The notes beneath the pieces were generated by a model. The model was not told the origin of the DNA, did no database searches, and saw only the letters and a list, made by a program, of their open reading frames with translations. A program made the position numbers and the translations under genes. DNA of 64,000 nucleotides from Romanomermis culicivorax (taxonomy: Eukaryota; Nematoda; Enoplea; Mermithida; Mermithidae). Shown piece by piece: positions 1-12,972 of this stretch (position 1 is the first letter of the stretch; every line of letters starts with the position of its first letter). The stretch spans positions 682,001-746,000 of the forward strand of contig CAWUHX010000015.1 of NCBI GenBank assembly GCA_963922205.1, given 5' to 3'.

Positions 1-605
1 CATGCGCACAGACCCGGAAACGGCAAAACATTGAAAAATTTCATATAGATTGGATTACTTCAACTATGCGAATTTAAGTATTAGTTCGAACTTTTCAAAA
101 AAGCAGTATCGAACCTTCTGTGACCGTAGATTTCACACGTATTATTAATTGGTTTCTTAGCATATATTATATAAAAATATACTCATTAAGATAGAAAAAT
201 ATAAACCGAACAGTTGAATTTCAATATGTGACAGATATGACAAGTCAAAATTTAGATGAAGTCACTTTCTGCGTTCTGTACACGTGTCATGGCTTACAAA
301 ATAGATTTTCCTACAATATTGTATTATTTAAATTATATTACCTGTTCTAGAGCACAATTATAAGTTTTTTGTAGCCCAAGTTGCTGAAATTTGCTATTGG
401 AAAAAAGATATGGTAGCTTAGTCTCGTTCATCCCAAGCCAAAAAAATTAAATGTTCGGATCTTTTTGATGACGTTCGTGTTTATGATTACAGTGGAATAC
501 CTAATGATAAATTCCGTGAAGTATTTATTATGCAAAGAGCATAAAATATAATACATATGTAAATTATATGTTCATACGAACAAAAAAATGGCAAAATTTT
601 GTATA
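1..605. other. non-coding stretch, nothing recognised
   Basis: AT-rich sequence with no open frame resembling a protein family, no RNA gene and no clear repeat ends. It lies downstream of the minus-strand receptor gene. Confidence 0.4.
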
Positions 606-853
606 TATAGTCTGTTTTTTATCAAATGCTTCCAAATCGAAAAGTGACACAAATCAGTACTATCGTCAAAATCGTTTGCAGAGAGCTCCTACCGTAAAAT
701 GTTTCACTTGAAAATTGTTAACGGTGATGTCAGTATGCCGACAAATTTCCAGTCCTATATTGTATATTGTTTATCAGAAAATCGGGATAATCTGAAATAC
801 TACTTGCTTTCCACTTTCATTATGTAGAAGCATTTCAAGAAAAACAAACTTTA
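606..853 (+). repeat. TATAGTC-ended MITE, copy 1
   Basis: About 250 bp beginning TATAGTCTGTTTTTTATC and ending with a degenerate inverse (AAGCATTTCAAGAAAAAC...TTTAG). It aligns by eye along its whole length with copies near 18428-18677 and, inverted, 21574-21823. Shared internal blocks are AAAGTGACACAAATCA, ACAAATTTCCAGT and CTTTCCACTTTCAT. The terminal inverted repeats are about 25 bp with TA at both ends, as expected of a small non-autonomous DNA transposon; the superfamily is not assigned. Confidence 0.6.
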
Positions 854-1851
854 GTGTGTACATTTGCAACATGACCGAATTCTTCTATTTCATCATGCGA
901 TGTATGAAATGAGGAAGAGTGAATCAAGCCAATGTTGCTGCAGCTCATACTACTAGTACTCCCAGATCATTCAAAAAGTGGAGACCTTGACGTACAGAAC
1001 TCACTCATAGTGAAAAATAAGATTGATATAAAAAAAGTACTTCAATAAGCATTAAAATCATTTTTTCTACGATCGCGAATCAAACTCAATTATACGGGGT
1101 GGTCCAAGAAACGGTCAACCAGAAAGCCTTCAATACTTCAGCTGGTCAAGCTATTGCGTTCGAGTTTTGGTTCAAAAGATAAGCCTGTCTATTCTATAGT
1201 AAATTGTTTTTATATGCAAAAATATCTCAGGAGATCTGTATTCAGGTGATGACCATACGTCGTTGGCCAAAATTTTCTTTTTCTTAGTTGCAGTCCTAAC
1301 TGCTACAGTCAGTCTGAGAAAAAACGGCGACAGCGTAAGCAAGCCGTTTATTTTTTGCATGAGCATCTTTTTTTCGAAAAAAATCGAATATAGCTCCCCT
1401 GCCTAAAATTTGACGTGCACACACCATATCATAGGCTCATTCGTTTTTGCTGCTTTTTACTGTCGATATTTTTGGGATTCGTAAAAACATATTACAGAAA
1501 AATCCATAAAAATTTGTGTTTTTGCATTGAGTTATACTAGCCGACCTGTCCATTTCGGACGTGCGTGAAATTCTACCCATTGAATACAATACAAATTTTG
1601 CTATCTAACGAACCTCAGATCTGCTCTGGTTACTGCAAGACAGCACTTTTAGGCGAGCAGCTTTTTTAGACTACCTTGCAGTTAGGGAAAGATTTGTGTC
1701 CTCTCGCTTGAATTTTTATCCGAGCACTGATTGCTTACGATGAAGTTTTCATTGAAAAAACAGTTTCATATTTGAAATTTGTTTTTCAGTGAGAATATCA
1801 GGATCAGTCGAATATCTAGAATTAGAACGACTATTCTAGAAAAGTGCTGCA
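854..1851. other. non-coding stretch downstream of the receptor gene
   Basis: No coding similarity was seen on either strand. It would hold the 3' UTR of the minus-strand receptor gene, which stops at 1852. No clean AATAAA signal was settled on. Confidence 0.35.
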
Positions 1852-4830
1852 TCAAGAAACGGGTTTATTCTTTATTAAACCAGTTTCTCGTATAGCAGTC
1901 GTTGACAAAACGTTCGCCACTACACTATTGACGGCCGTCGAATTTTTGGTCAATCTATCGATGAATAGTATGGCGCAAAATTGTTGACGAATTTTCCTGC
2001 AAGAAGATAGAAAAGTTGAGCAATTGACATTAGTAAGTTGGGAAAGTTTCTAAGTTGGCTGGCGAGATATCCAGACTTTCAGAAATTAATTGAATTCCAA
2101 AAAATTCATCAGCAACTGTAACTTTTCATTTTCTTACTTGTTGAACGTCAAATATAATATGGCATTCAAACTGGCGACAAGTAGCCAGACGTAATTGGTG
2201 CCCAAGTCGACCCAATCGTTGTCGGTGATGATGGGTATGACGAACCAGGTAAAAATGAGGAAACATGTCATGAAGCACAACAACGCTGCTTGTATGAAAA
2301 CTTTCATTTCGACTTTAGCATTGCGTGCCGATATGGTTCGATCTGTAATCTGATTGTTCTGAAAAAATGAATCTTTTTGTTTTCTTTTTTTTCTTTGCAG
2401 ATTTCTTTGTGACAGGCAGATGTCGGGTTCGTTTCGCAGTTGCAAAAATTAACCATGAAATGGTGGCGATTTTGTTGCATTGGCCAATGATGTATACTGT
2501 TTACTTTGAAATGATCAGTCGCAGTGATAACCAAGAAATTAGGTTCAAAATGATACAAATGTATTAAAAATATTAATACTGCATCGAAAAATAGAAACAA
2601 CAGTCTGATGACTTAGAGTTTGGGTAGACCTGTGCCGACAAAATATACACTACTCGAGAACTTTTCTCTACTTGGTCAAGGGATATTGAAAAAACTGAAC
2701 AATTTGTCTATTGCGTGCTCGAAATCGAGAAAAAATTTGCTCATCGGCTACAGCACTGAGCTTGCTGATCTTCAACTCAAAAATCGTAATTCAGCCTGAC
2801 CCGGAACCAACAGTTTTTGAATCGATTGACTTACTCAAAAACTCATCTAAATATTTTACATATCAAAAGTGTATTCGGATTTTTTTGGAAGCGGTCTCCA
2901 ACAACTTTTACTCTAAAAATTGTTGAAATTGTTGGACACTGACATGTTCTGAATCTAGTACTTAATTCAGATCAGTGATGCATGCCTGCGTACATATTCA
3001 ACCTATGGGGCTGATGTTTCATAATACGGATTCCAAAATAGCAACATTTTCATTGAAAGTTGAGCACTGACCAATGGTGGAACAGCTCCTGTAAACCCGG
3101 GCAACGTCAGGCAGGATCCAATGTCGCGTCCAAGAGATACACATTCTTCAGTGTCGATTATTACAGTATTAACAATACCTACTGAATGCTGATTTGAATT
3201 GGAATGTGACCACATATGTAACAGCAGCCCAAATCTCTTGGAGGTCACTCGTCGTGAAGGCTAGTTGTCCATACACATGAGGTCAACCTCATTCAAGTAC
3301 TCCCAACCTGAAGTAACATGAGATTATACAGTTTTTAGGATCTTTTAACAGCATTCCATTTATTTTTTCTTCTTCTTTTTATCGTTTCGACAACTATTCT
3401 ATTCGAAGCATGGACCTCAACAAGATTTATTGCTTGTGTGGCATACCACACACGTAGCTAAACCCATATTACACTTTTCTTACAGTAATTTATAAACGTA
3501 ACCACCACATTTCACTTGTGTACTTTTCCTTGTTTTTGTTATGTTTTTTGCATAACTCATCTTATGTGTTTGTGGCCATAGAGGTAATTTCCCGTTCGAT
3601 TTAGTTGGTTGATATAATTTTTTCGTACAATAAATTCCGTCTTATCTGGCCAACTGCCAGCTTTATTTGCCAACTATCTTTTAGCCCTTAGCACAAATCC
3701 CGAACTGGTATTTCTCCTCCATCTCCTCCGATTGGCTATCCTCCATCCCCCATCCATCAATCTTGCACTTGATTCACAGCGCTTCAAAGCAAGGAAGTTT
3801 TCTGTTCATCTCGAAAAGTCACTAATTTGGGTGGGGCCAAATACTTTCTGCATGAGGTCCAACCGTCCAAACCTTCACGACGCCAATGTATGACCAGCCC
3901 CACACACCGACAACAAAGGAAAGGGAATCTTGGGGTATCGAGCAAATTTTAATGAAGCTATAACCACCTATAACTTCATAGGAATAAAGTTTTCATTATT
4001 TTGTATTATGTTTTCGAGTAGATTTCGAGAAGATACATCGGTTGACACCTAATTTTTGGAAATTCCAACTCGTCTCGAAAAGTCCGTACATATATAAATG
4101 AAGTCGATCACAAATTTGGTTGATGTCAAACCCGTTCTGAATGTGTCAACTTTCAATTTACAAATATTTTCTATATAAAACAAATACATAGTATGGTATA
4201 CATTGGACAAGTATTTGTACTTAATTTCCTTACCTTAGCCTTAAGTTTCAAAAATATCAAGATATACCAACACAAAATTGCTATTCCATTGCCAACATCG
4301 ACCACAATTTCCACGGATCTAATTTTTTGAGAAAAAGTGTCCTTTTCGTATAAATAGACGAAAGAAGATAAATCGAACGAAACTTTGCCGGCCGTCAAAA
4401 ATAACAGCAACCAGACCAGACCGTAAAAGTAAGCCGAAACGATGATCAAATGGACGTTCCGGTCGGAGAAGACAACTTTGACCACGTTGGGCTGAAAATA
4501 CATGCAAACGAAACGATTGACGGCGATCATGTGGATCAAAAATGAGTAAGTGAACCAACTGGCGCTGACAATGGCCCCGAAAACGTGGTTGAGCCAAAGA
4601 GGGTCGGTGCTGTGGCGTAGGAGGAAAGAAGCGGGCGCCACACCGACCGATATTAATTGCGTCATTTCGACGAAAATCATGAAAATGGTGAATTTGTAAT
4701 AAGCTTTGCACATTAAGGACTTATCTTTAACGATCAAACGGAAACAAACGACGTAGATGCAAATGAATAGCACTGCCCAGGTAATGTGGGATATGGCTAC
4801 GAGGTAAATTTGGAGAGGTGTATCGATCAT
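1852..4830 (-). CDS. nematode serpentine chemoreceptor-like GPCR (Srt/Srx type)
   Basis: A seven-helix receptor, expected in the plasma membrane of sensory cells; its ligand cannot be told from sequence. Three exons join in phase: complement of 4234-4830, 2138-2358 and 1852-1996, giving 320 aa plus TGA. Donors are AAG|GTAAGG and ACAA|GTAAGA; acceptors are TTTTTTCAG|AAC and CTTCTTGCAG|G. Exon 1 carries helices 1-5, with the helix-3 end reading FLIHMIAVNRFVCMYF, a form of the (D/N)RF motif. Exon 2 carries helices 6-7 and ends AILYLTFNK. Exon 3 gives the basic cytoplasmic tail (KKIRQQF...). The length fits nematode serpentine receptors. The start at 4830 gives a short outer N-terminus before helix 1; an in-frame ATG at 4887 would add 19 residues. 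Family placement between Srt, Srx and Srsx is uncertain. Confidence 0.75.
2359..4233 (-). other. intron 1 of the receptor gene
   Basis: A phase-0 intron of 1875 bp, large compared with the second intron (1997-2137, 141 bp). Short ORFs inside it (for example 3003-3248) show no family resemblance. Confidence 0.65.
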
Positions 4831-4985
4831 TGTACAAGAATCTCCAAAAGAAATACATGTGAAAAATAAGTAAACAGTATGGTCCATACAATACCAGAGT
4901 GAATTGGAAATTTCCCCGGCCCACTTTTATCAAATAGGCTTGAGCTCTAACTAACATGCAGCATTTTTGCTAAAGAAAGCTATAG

Positions 4986-5282
4986 CCTAACTCTAAATGT
5001 TATACCATTGCCGTTCAGGTGCAGTTCAGCTGCAGCTTAGCTCATACAAATAATAGATATATAGTTAATTAAGCTGTAACTAAGCTGCACCTTGAAGACA
5101 ATGTTATAAAATACAGAGTTAAGCTACAGCTAAGCTGCAGCCTAACTTCCTTGATATGTTTTATGCGTATGAGTTGACTTGCAACTGAGCTGCACCTTAA
5201 GGTCAATGATATAAGACGTAGAGTTAGGTTACAGCTTAAGCTGCAGCTCACCTGGAGACTGAGTCTCTTGATGAAACCGACG
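4986..5282. repeat. fold-back element with GCTGCAGCTTAAC modules, truncated copy
   Basis: Repeated, mutually inverted modules such as AGTTAAGCTACAGCTAAGC and AGCTGCAGCTTAGC, with spacers like AATGTTATACCATTGCCGTT. It aligns with the fuller copy at 18824-19184 but lacks that copy's left end; its right end reads CTCTTGATGAAACCG against CTCTTTGATAAAACCG there. The small ORF 5069-5251 is only this repeat translated. Confidence 0.65.
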
Positions 5283-7584
5283 TGTGGTCTTCTAGGTTCA
5301 ATAGAAAAATTACTCTAGCGTAATATGTCAAAATTTCATACATGTTCGAACGTCACACACATAACATGAGGCAACAGTGCTTATTTTTGTGTTTTTATGG
5401 CTTGTTTTTTTGAAAAATCAACCTTGTCAATGGGGAATATTGCTATAGGGTCTAGTTTCAAAACGAAGCATGATACCATAGACCGTGTAAAATTTTATTT
5501 CAATGTGCTTTAAACCCAATTTCGGATCGTTCTGCAGAAAAGTTTAGAAAGCTGCAAATTTTCTTGGAAACAATATTTCCACTCCTTACGACAGTTGAAT
5601 ACACTGTGAAGTTTCTATTGAACTCGTTAGTTAAAAGTATGAATGAAGAATATAAACTGATCAAACAGAAACCGAGGGAAGCGTATAATACTCGATTCTA
5701 GTCAAGTTCAATGCAGGGTTGTAAACACACTTGGAAAACAAGACGATGCCTTCCTCTTCTTTTGTCGAAAAAGTGTTGATATTTCAACAAGTCAAAGAGT
5801 AAAAAGGACATCTCACTGGCACAAAGTGAGGCACGAATGATCTTGATTACTGAGTGGATTTGCTCATTACAAAAAGTACAAAAGCGAAAATACTTTTCTT
5901 GCTTTCAACGTATGTCTCAGCAGAATGAACCATGAATAGATGACTTGAATTGAGAGAAGCAGCTTGGATGAGTCCAAAAAATCTGATAATGAAGTTCAAG
6001 TATAATTAAAAACAATGCATGCTTTGGATAGCATGTGCGAACCGTCGATAAATTTTGATCCGAGTAGAGGCATAAACGCTGTAAAAATTTACGTTTGCGC
6101 TCTCAGGGCCATTTCATACACGAAGTACAAAAAAGTCTTAGAGGAACAATTTTCCATTGGTTACTAGTGACAAATTAGACATACTAAAAAAATTAATGGT
6201 TACACAAAAGCTGCTCCCATAAACCACAATACAGAACAGAATACCTTTAAGGGGCGAATATTGTCCTCGAATAAAGTTACACAAAGAAGTTACATAACGA
6301 AAAGCTCATTGAGAGATACAATTTTCACACTTGCGAACAAAATCTTGAGGTCCAAAAATGACCAGCACTGGTTGGCATAGGTTGCTCAACTAAACTTTTC
6401 ACACGAATGCATCTTGCATGTGATTCATTAACAACAGGGCACATGAAGCATACGTACCACATGTCGCTAAGAGACCAACAAAACAGCTAATTGCTTCAAG
6501 TCCGTCAAATGATTAGTGTTGGAACGGAGTGAATCAATTTGTTGTCCGGGAGAAACAGATTATGGTAATTAGCCGGAACAGAAGTTAGGAAGTATAACCC
6601 ACCCACAGTATGCAAATAATGCACATGTAACTTAACCGGCGGTGTACTGTAATTGTGTATAAACCATCCATTTGCTGACCTACCACAATAAGTAACATGC
6701 AATTCCAAACGCCAAGATAGCCTAATTATTTGAGACATGAAACCATTGTGAGGCAAACTGTCTCAAACGTCGCTCAAATCCAAAATTCTCCCGTTATGTC
6801 AACTTGATCACACTCGTCTGTGAGACCTAAAAGTCATTTCTGGTACTTTTTGCACAGTGTGTCAAGCCTTTTCCACCCTTTCCAGGGTCTCGAAAGATTG
6901 ATATGTTAAACTTTGAGCAAAGCTAATATTTTGCTCTAGACGAACAATGATGACCTAACTATAAATTTCAATTAAGGGTTAATATGGATAGAACTTATTT
7001 TTCCATATTGAGATAGAAAACGTAATGAAATGCATGAAACATTAGCATAGTTATTATCTTAACATGATGTGATCTATATTGCACAAAAAGTGTCATATAT
7101 AATCGAATTAGTATCATTCTAGCGTAATCTTTTTAATCACATTTTAATCCGCTTGAGTGTTTGACGTTTCGATTTCATCATATTGTAAGTTTATAAAAAC
7201 CTAGAGCATAAAATGTTCCCTCGAACAAGTTTGCTGAGCTCAAATCTTTTGACAAGAAAACATACTATAGACATGGATTACTTGCTTATCAAATCTAGTC
7301 GAGCAGAAAAATTCTTGGGCATGTCGATCAGGATTTTGGATCTCATGACTCCGTCAAAATCTCAAAATTTATCGTTCGATGTCGAACTCGAATGCTTAAA
7401 ACCAGAGAGTATACAAAATTTTCGAATTCTCCATACTATTGGCTGACTTTCAACTCCCAAAGTTGCAAATCAATTCAAGAAAACTCTGAAAACTTTTTAC
7501 ACGAATATTTTTTCAAAATCAATGCAATAATCGCAGTTTCGGCACGCAAAACCTTACTAAAGCTTAGGAAATCATTTTTGAAAA
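5283..7584. other. non-coding stretch, nothing recognised
   Basis: No protein family, RNA gene or bounded transposon was recognised on either strand. Short ORFs (6505-6756, 7213-7446) have no visible domain. Confidence 0.35.
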
Positions 7585-7725
7585 TTTTGAAATTGGTAGA
7601 AAGAGTGATCATCAAGGAGTCTGTATCGTGGAGGAAAAAATTATTGTATAGACTTATTGATTCTTCGTAATTTTGAATAAAATTTTGGTTTCAACTTTCA
7701 AAAAGGATGCGGTACACTGACAATT
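7585..7725 (+). repeat. dispersed repeat, copy 1
   Basis: It aligns with 11508-11645: both carry GAGTGATCATCAAGGAG-like sequence, then AAAAATTATTGTATAGACTTA, then AATTTTGAATAAAATTTTG, in the same order and spacing. Ends are not defined and the origin is unknown. Confidence 0.45.
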
Positions 7726-8839
7726 TGCCAACTGTGTAATTTTAATTTTTAATCATTGATGTTTTTTCATCAGACTAACTTGAGAGATCATTCTACTGAA
7801 TTCTGATCTAAAATTTACTGCAATATGAACTATAGGATACCACTTCTCATTTTCAACAACTTTTAATTAAATGCTAGTCACACGTTGGCGCACATATTTT
7901 TACCTTTTCACTTTCTATGTTTAGATCAGAGATAAAAAATTTATTCTGCTCAATTCCGATCCAAAGTTTACGGCAACAATTTACACAACGAGCGGTATGA
8001 TTTTTCTTTTTCAGGTGAATGAGTTTGATAGATTTTGTGAGATTTGATTAGGCGGAGGGCTTCCTTTTAGATCGGTGACTGTTTGGTGAAAACCGATTGG
8101 GTGGGAGGATTGTATCATCGTTTTGGATCACTGACTCAACGGAATTCAACAAAGATGGAAATGAAGTTAAAATCGCAAATCATTGTTTTACTACAACGTG
8201 TCCAAAAAGTTGTTGCGTTTATAATCGATTAGTTTATAATATCTCCACGTTTGTCTTGAACCTTTCACTTAGGGTAGTAAAGCGGTAAAGGTGAACCTTT
8301 GCTGAAAGTCAATGTGTTACAGATGATGCCTGGTTATCTCTCCTCCACCAGTTTTGGCATGTTCTGCCAATTTATCATCCTTGTGTTAACGTCAATTGGT
8401 CATAGCTTTACCCCTCATTTATTTAAAAATATAACAGTTTTGTATGAAACCATCTGCTGGCATGTTTTCAACTGATATCAAGTTTTCAGGTCTTGAGATC
8501 ACTTTAAATCTAATTTGCATGTTCAAAATTTTACACAGTTCTTTCTTTATTGTTGAGTTCGTGACAGAACTGTAACGACCAGATTCATGAAGCACTTTAC
8601 TTTATCCAATTGGACGTTACGGCCGACAAAAAAGGGGCGCGGGGCGTGTAATACGGGGCGATACGGGTAATAATAATCGACGGCTGCTTTGAGACGTCAA
8701 CACAACAAACGGGGGGAATGCGGCGAGTACAACAACGGCTTAACTGCTTCCCAATAAAAAGATGCTCACTCGCAATACAAAATGCTTGCAAATAAACAGG
8801 GCGCGGGGATCAAAAAATGGAGAATTACAATAATCCTAA
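7726..8839. other. non-coding stretch, nothing recognised
   Basis: No coding similarity seen. A GC-rich patch at about 8615-8820 leads into the dispersed repeat that follows and may be part of it. Confidence 0.35.
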
Positions 8840-9465
8840 AATCACGCTTTGCTTCTCTTTAAATACGACGTTTTTGGCCACTCCCTGGGCGTCGCGGGAG
8901 GTCGTACTTCTGTCCATCTTCTTCTGCCAATCGTCGCTTCCTGCTTTACTATTCATGCTTATTTAGTCACGTCCTTTAATGCTTTCCTAGTACGGCATGC
9001 TTTTCGTGTCTTGCTTGCTTCCTACGGTGGGCTTAGCCACACCTCTGTGCTTCTGTTCATGCTTCCTGTATCTGTTTCTCTGAATACACATATTTTGTGG
9101 GGCCGTAGCTACCGTTGCACTTGAGACTACTGTCTGGCGGGGCTTTTACTTATTTTACTGTGTCCAGGTGTTGTTTACGATTTTTACAGGGGATTACGGT
9201 AGCCGTGAAATGTGTAGTTTAGTGTAGGTTCTAGGGGACCAGCTGCTGTTTGTGAAAATTAATTGGTGCATCTTAATTGGGCTACCGGGGTGTGAACGGA
9301 TCAAAATAAAGTACTTCACGTAATTTTATAGGAATGTTTGGGTGTGAATCCCAGACACCCTTGAGACGATAAAATATGAAAATGAAATAATATTTAATAA
9401 ATGTCTATCACATACAGTATGCTATATATTTACAGTACTGCGTTAGCAGGTACGTTACAGAACTT
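8840..9465 (+). repeat. long dispersed repeat, copy 1
   Basis: A region of about 600 bp aligning by eye with 50233-50920. Shared blocks include CCAATCGTCGCTTCCTGCTT, GGGCTTAGCCACACC, TTTACGATTTTTACAGGGGATTACGGT and CACCCTTGAGAC. The similarity continues into the AT-rich part (ATAAATGTCTATCACATACAGTA). The open frame 8849-9124 is not conserved in the other copy. It could be part of an LTR or a non-autonomous element; no termini or target duplication were found. Confidence 0.5.
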
Positions 9466-11507
9466 ATGGTCAGTTTTTTTTCAAATGCAATTTTTCTAAA
9501 TAGAGTATTGAAGGCAAGTGCAGTATAGATTGCTTTTAGTAAGTCCGGACCCTCTGACAGGCAATGGTTAATGATATATAAATGACTAGGCATAGAACAA
9601 GAGTTGGTCTCAAGTATGGTGTTCAAAGTGAAGGAGCGATATATTTAAGGATAGGACATGAGTAGGGTGTCTGAATATATACTAACCTGTCATGCAATGG
9701 ATAAGCATAGGCCTGGTGTGACAACTCTTTTCCTATTCTGAAACATTATTCCTTAACTTTGGACACCATACTTTTGCACAACTGTCACGCCTATGATAAA
9801 CCATCGCCCGCCAGAAGTAGCATGGAAATTTTTCAAAAACATACCGAAATTCCATATTGTGTTTACATGAAAATAAAAATATATTTTTTTCAATCAATTT
9901 TTTTAGCATTCACTCTATCATTTTTGTTGAATTTTTTTAATCTTCAATACCATTATTTACACACGTTTGCCTCCAATACAAATACACTGTTTGCATAGTT
10001 AATGTTTGCCATGAATATCACGATATCATGGTTCATTTTTTTATGTTTGGATAATGGGCATAATGTTGAACGAGTTGTGCAGGCGCAGTTTATGTTTTCA
10101 GCTATATTATTTAAAATTGTTGTATCATGCGCGATCCCAGTCATAATGTGTGATATCAAATGTCTGTTACTGGCGGCAAAACTTGTGACTCTCTGATGAT
10201 ACTGTGCTTTAGAAGAATGCATGATCTGAGCAGATAGTAAATTTCTTTATTAGACCTGCATTTGTCTAACAAAGGTATTGTTATTTTATCAATATTTTTT
10301 CTTATTTAGTAAAGATTTTCGAAACATGCTTAAGGGTTTTATGTTCAAATCTATTTTTTTCTAGCTAACAGTACTCTTTCAGCCATATATTTATTCATGT
10401 TTTCAGTTGTATTCATTTTCACAGCAAATGGTCCACTGTAGAATTTCATGTATGCTCCATCATTCCATGGGTCTTGCAGATTGAAAATTTTTTAATTAAA
10501 ATGCAACAGACAACTTACAGTAATTGTCTTAAACATTTTTGTATGTAGTCCAGAAAAGGAATTCAGGTGACTTCTATAATGTTCTTTGAAAAAAAGAATT
10601 TCATGAATATATCCCCTTTATTGAAGTTTCTAATCCGAAATACTCACACGTTAGATGCGTATGCTCCGAATTTTCGCAACAGGTTCTTAGTACAAAATTG
10701 TGAAAAAATTAAATTGTGGATGCATTAGAATTTTATTATTTTGGTGCATTCCAAGAAAAAATGCAGAAGTTCTGCTAAATTACCACAGGTTTTAAGCAGT
10801 TTTACCAGGCCATTTCAGAGGCAAAATGCAAAACGCCTTGTGAAAAACCACCAAAAATTGTAACAGAACTTATGAAAAACCGATCAAAAACAGCGACAGA
10901 GAAATCATACAATTTTATCAAATATGTGATTGTTTGCGCAAAAGCATAAGTAAAACGTCATCAAGATCAAAACAAACGAAATTTAGGAAAATAGAGAAAA
11001 ATGGCGTCTTCTGAGTAGAGACCAGATTTTTAACTGTTGTGCATATTTTTTCAATAATGTTTTCAGATTCTCCATGTTAAGGAATGCAGGAAAGTATCAA
11101 CTGAATCGCCGTCTTTGTCAGCATATGTTTGGACATATTTTCGAATTTCAACAATTTTCGCTTTTCTGCATATATTTTAAAATTTTTTCTTCTCATTTTA
11201 AAATATTTTTAGCCTTTTTATGAAGATTTGTATATTTCATATCAATAACTAATAGTTTACTTGTGATATTGTCAGAACCTTGTTTGAAGGTGAAGCAAAG
11301 GCAAGCAAGTATTTACAATTCCCTTTAATGACAAAAACGGGCAAACTGGTTTACTAATACTGACTGAACATTGAAGGATCACATGGAAAGATATACAATA
11401 CCTCCTATATACAATCAGAACTCCATTCATTTCGAAATGATCGATGCAGCAAGTGGATTTTCGGAAAACACAGCCTTACTATTTGATCAGAAAATCAATT
11501 TTGAAAA
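9466..11507. other. non-coding stretch, nothing recognised
   Basis: Several 60-90 codon ORFs occur here on both strands, and none resembles a known family. No RNA gene seen. Confidence 0.35.
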
Positions 11508-11645
11508 TCTTGGAACGATTGAAAAAGAATGATCGTAGAGGACTATGTATCATGGAATAAAAATTTATTGATTAGACTTAATGAACCTTCCATAATTTTG
11601 AATTAAATTTTGACTGCAAACGCGCTACATTGATCATTTCAAAAT
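11508..11645 (+). repeat. dispersed repeat, copy 2
   Basis: Diverged copy of the sequence at 7585-7725, in the same orientation. Confidence 0.45.
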
Positions 11646-12953
11646 AAACGGAGCATAGACATGAGAATACAAAGCATGGTAAGAAAAGGTGTTACAGACA
11701 CGTAAATTTGTCAAAGAGAAGTGCAACAAAAACATATGATTAAAAACGATTCATCGTGTCAAAATCTAAGCATTATAATATCAACAGGGTTTACTGAAAT
11801 TTATGCGGGGTTTCTTTGACAATGCATCGAAAATCAGTGCATCTAAATTCATACACCTGTTCTCAAAATACTTTGTACCGTCAGCTGACGTTGAATGATC
11901 CTTTTCAGGGTATAAAATGATGTTAACTGACTGTCGCCACAATTTTACATTCCAAAATATTGAAGTGATGAATATTGTTGGCTACAATAGTTTGTCCTTT
12001 GACACACATTTTTACGAATCATATTTTGATGTTCAATAATGAACATTTGAATTGAGAATAAGTTGTATGTTTTTTTCACACGATTTTGATCATTTTCATG
12101 CACTTTTTTGCACAAATTTGGCAGGAATTTTGCATATGAAAATTTGGTCTTTAGAGCACAATTTTAATTGACGTAACTTTAAAAAATTTTAATATTTCTA
12201 AATAATGTGTGTGCTTTGAGTAAAAAATGCAAAAACCAACAAAAACCATAAAATAAGGGCAAGTGTTGACTGAAAACAGATCAGCTTAGCTCAGTAATCA
12301 AACTGTTCACAGATTTTGCGTTTATTCTTCATACTAAGTAGTGACTTTGGGATGGAAGCAGGACATAACTTATCGCCCATTTTTCTTGAGATGATTCTGA
12401 AGCGGAACTGGAAAGTAAGTAAGTGCAATGAGTATGCTTAATATTTTCACAATTAGTGGAACGGAACCTTGTGAGGATTTGATTTTTTGAAGTGAAAAGT
12501 TCTACAATAAAAGTCTTGTGTGAACAATTTCAATTATTAAAATTGGTTATATAGAAAGTGTTTTATCTCACTGAGAAAGTCTAAACTCCAAGAAATGCAT
12601 TCTTTAAATGAATAAAATCAATACAGACCTATGAAAACCATTCTGATGATATTGTTCGAACATTTCTAACAGATATTAGAGGCATTCCCTATCAAAAATC
12701 GCATTCTCAACCCGACTTTTACGACAACGTGTACATGAGAAATCATGAATTATAGTGTCCCATAATAATTCCAGTGCCATAAGTCAATTTATGTGTTATG
12801 TTCCATTGTTAGCAAACATTCGTAGTTTCATCATTTCTGTGCTATGTCACATGTTAGAGTATAGTGATCGGAGCAAGCATCCATTTTTTCTCTGTCTGGC
12901 ATTTTATTACTAGTAAATATTTTACATAGTAAATAGTATGCATTCTGTTTTAG
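11646..12953. other. upstream region of the toxin-like gene
   Basis: Non-coding by inspection. CATTCTGTTTTAG at 12941-12953 is a good 3' splice acceptor directly ahead of the large ORF, so a 5' exon (UTR, or a short coding or signal exon) may lie in this stretch. A small open frame from ATG 12351 ends at GTAAGT donors near 12415, but neither of its two donor phases joins the large ORF in frame. Confidence 0.4.
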
Positions 12954-12972
12954 AGTTGTGGATCACCATACG

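Noticed and set aside
4319-4711. 130-codon minus-strand ORF inside the receptor gene
   Set aside because: Out-of-frame shadow of receptor exon 1.
8849-9124. 91-codon ORF in the dispersed repeat
   Set aside because: Frame is broken in the copy at 50.3 kb, so it is not maintained.
12351-12415. Coding exon (ATG 12351 to a GTAAGT donor) joining the toxin-like ORF
   Set aside because: Joining to the 12953 acceptor from either nearby donor gives a frame that stops at once.
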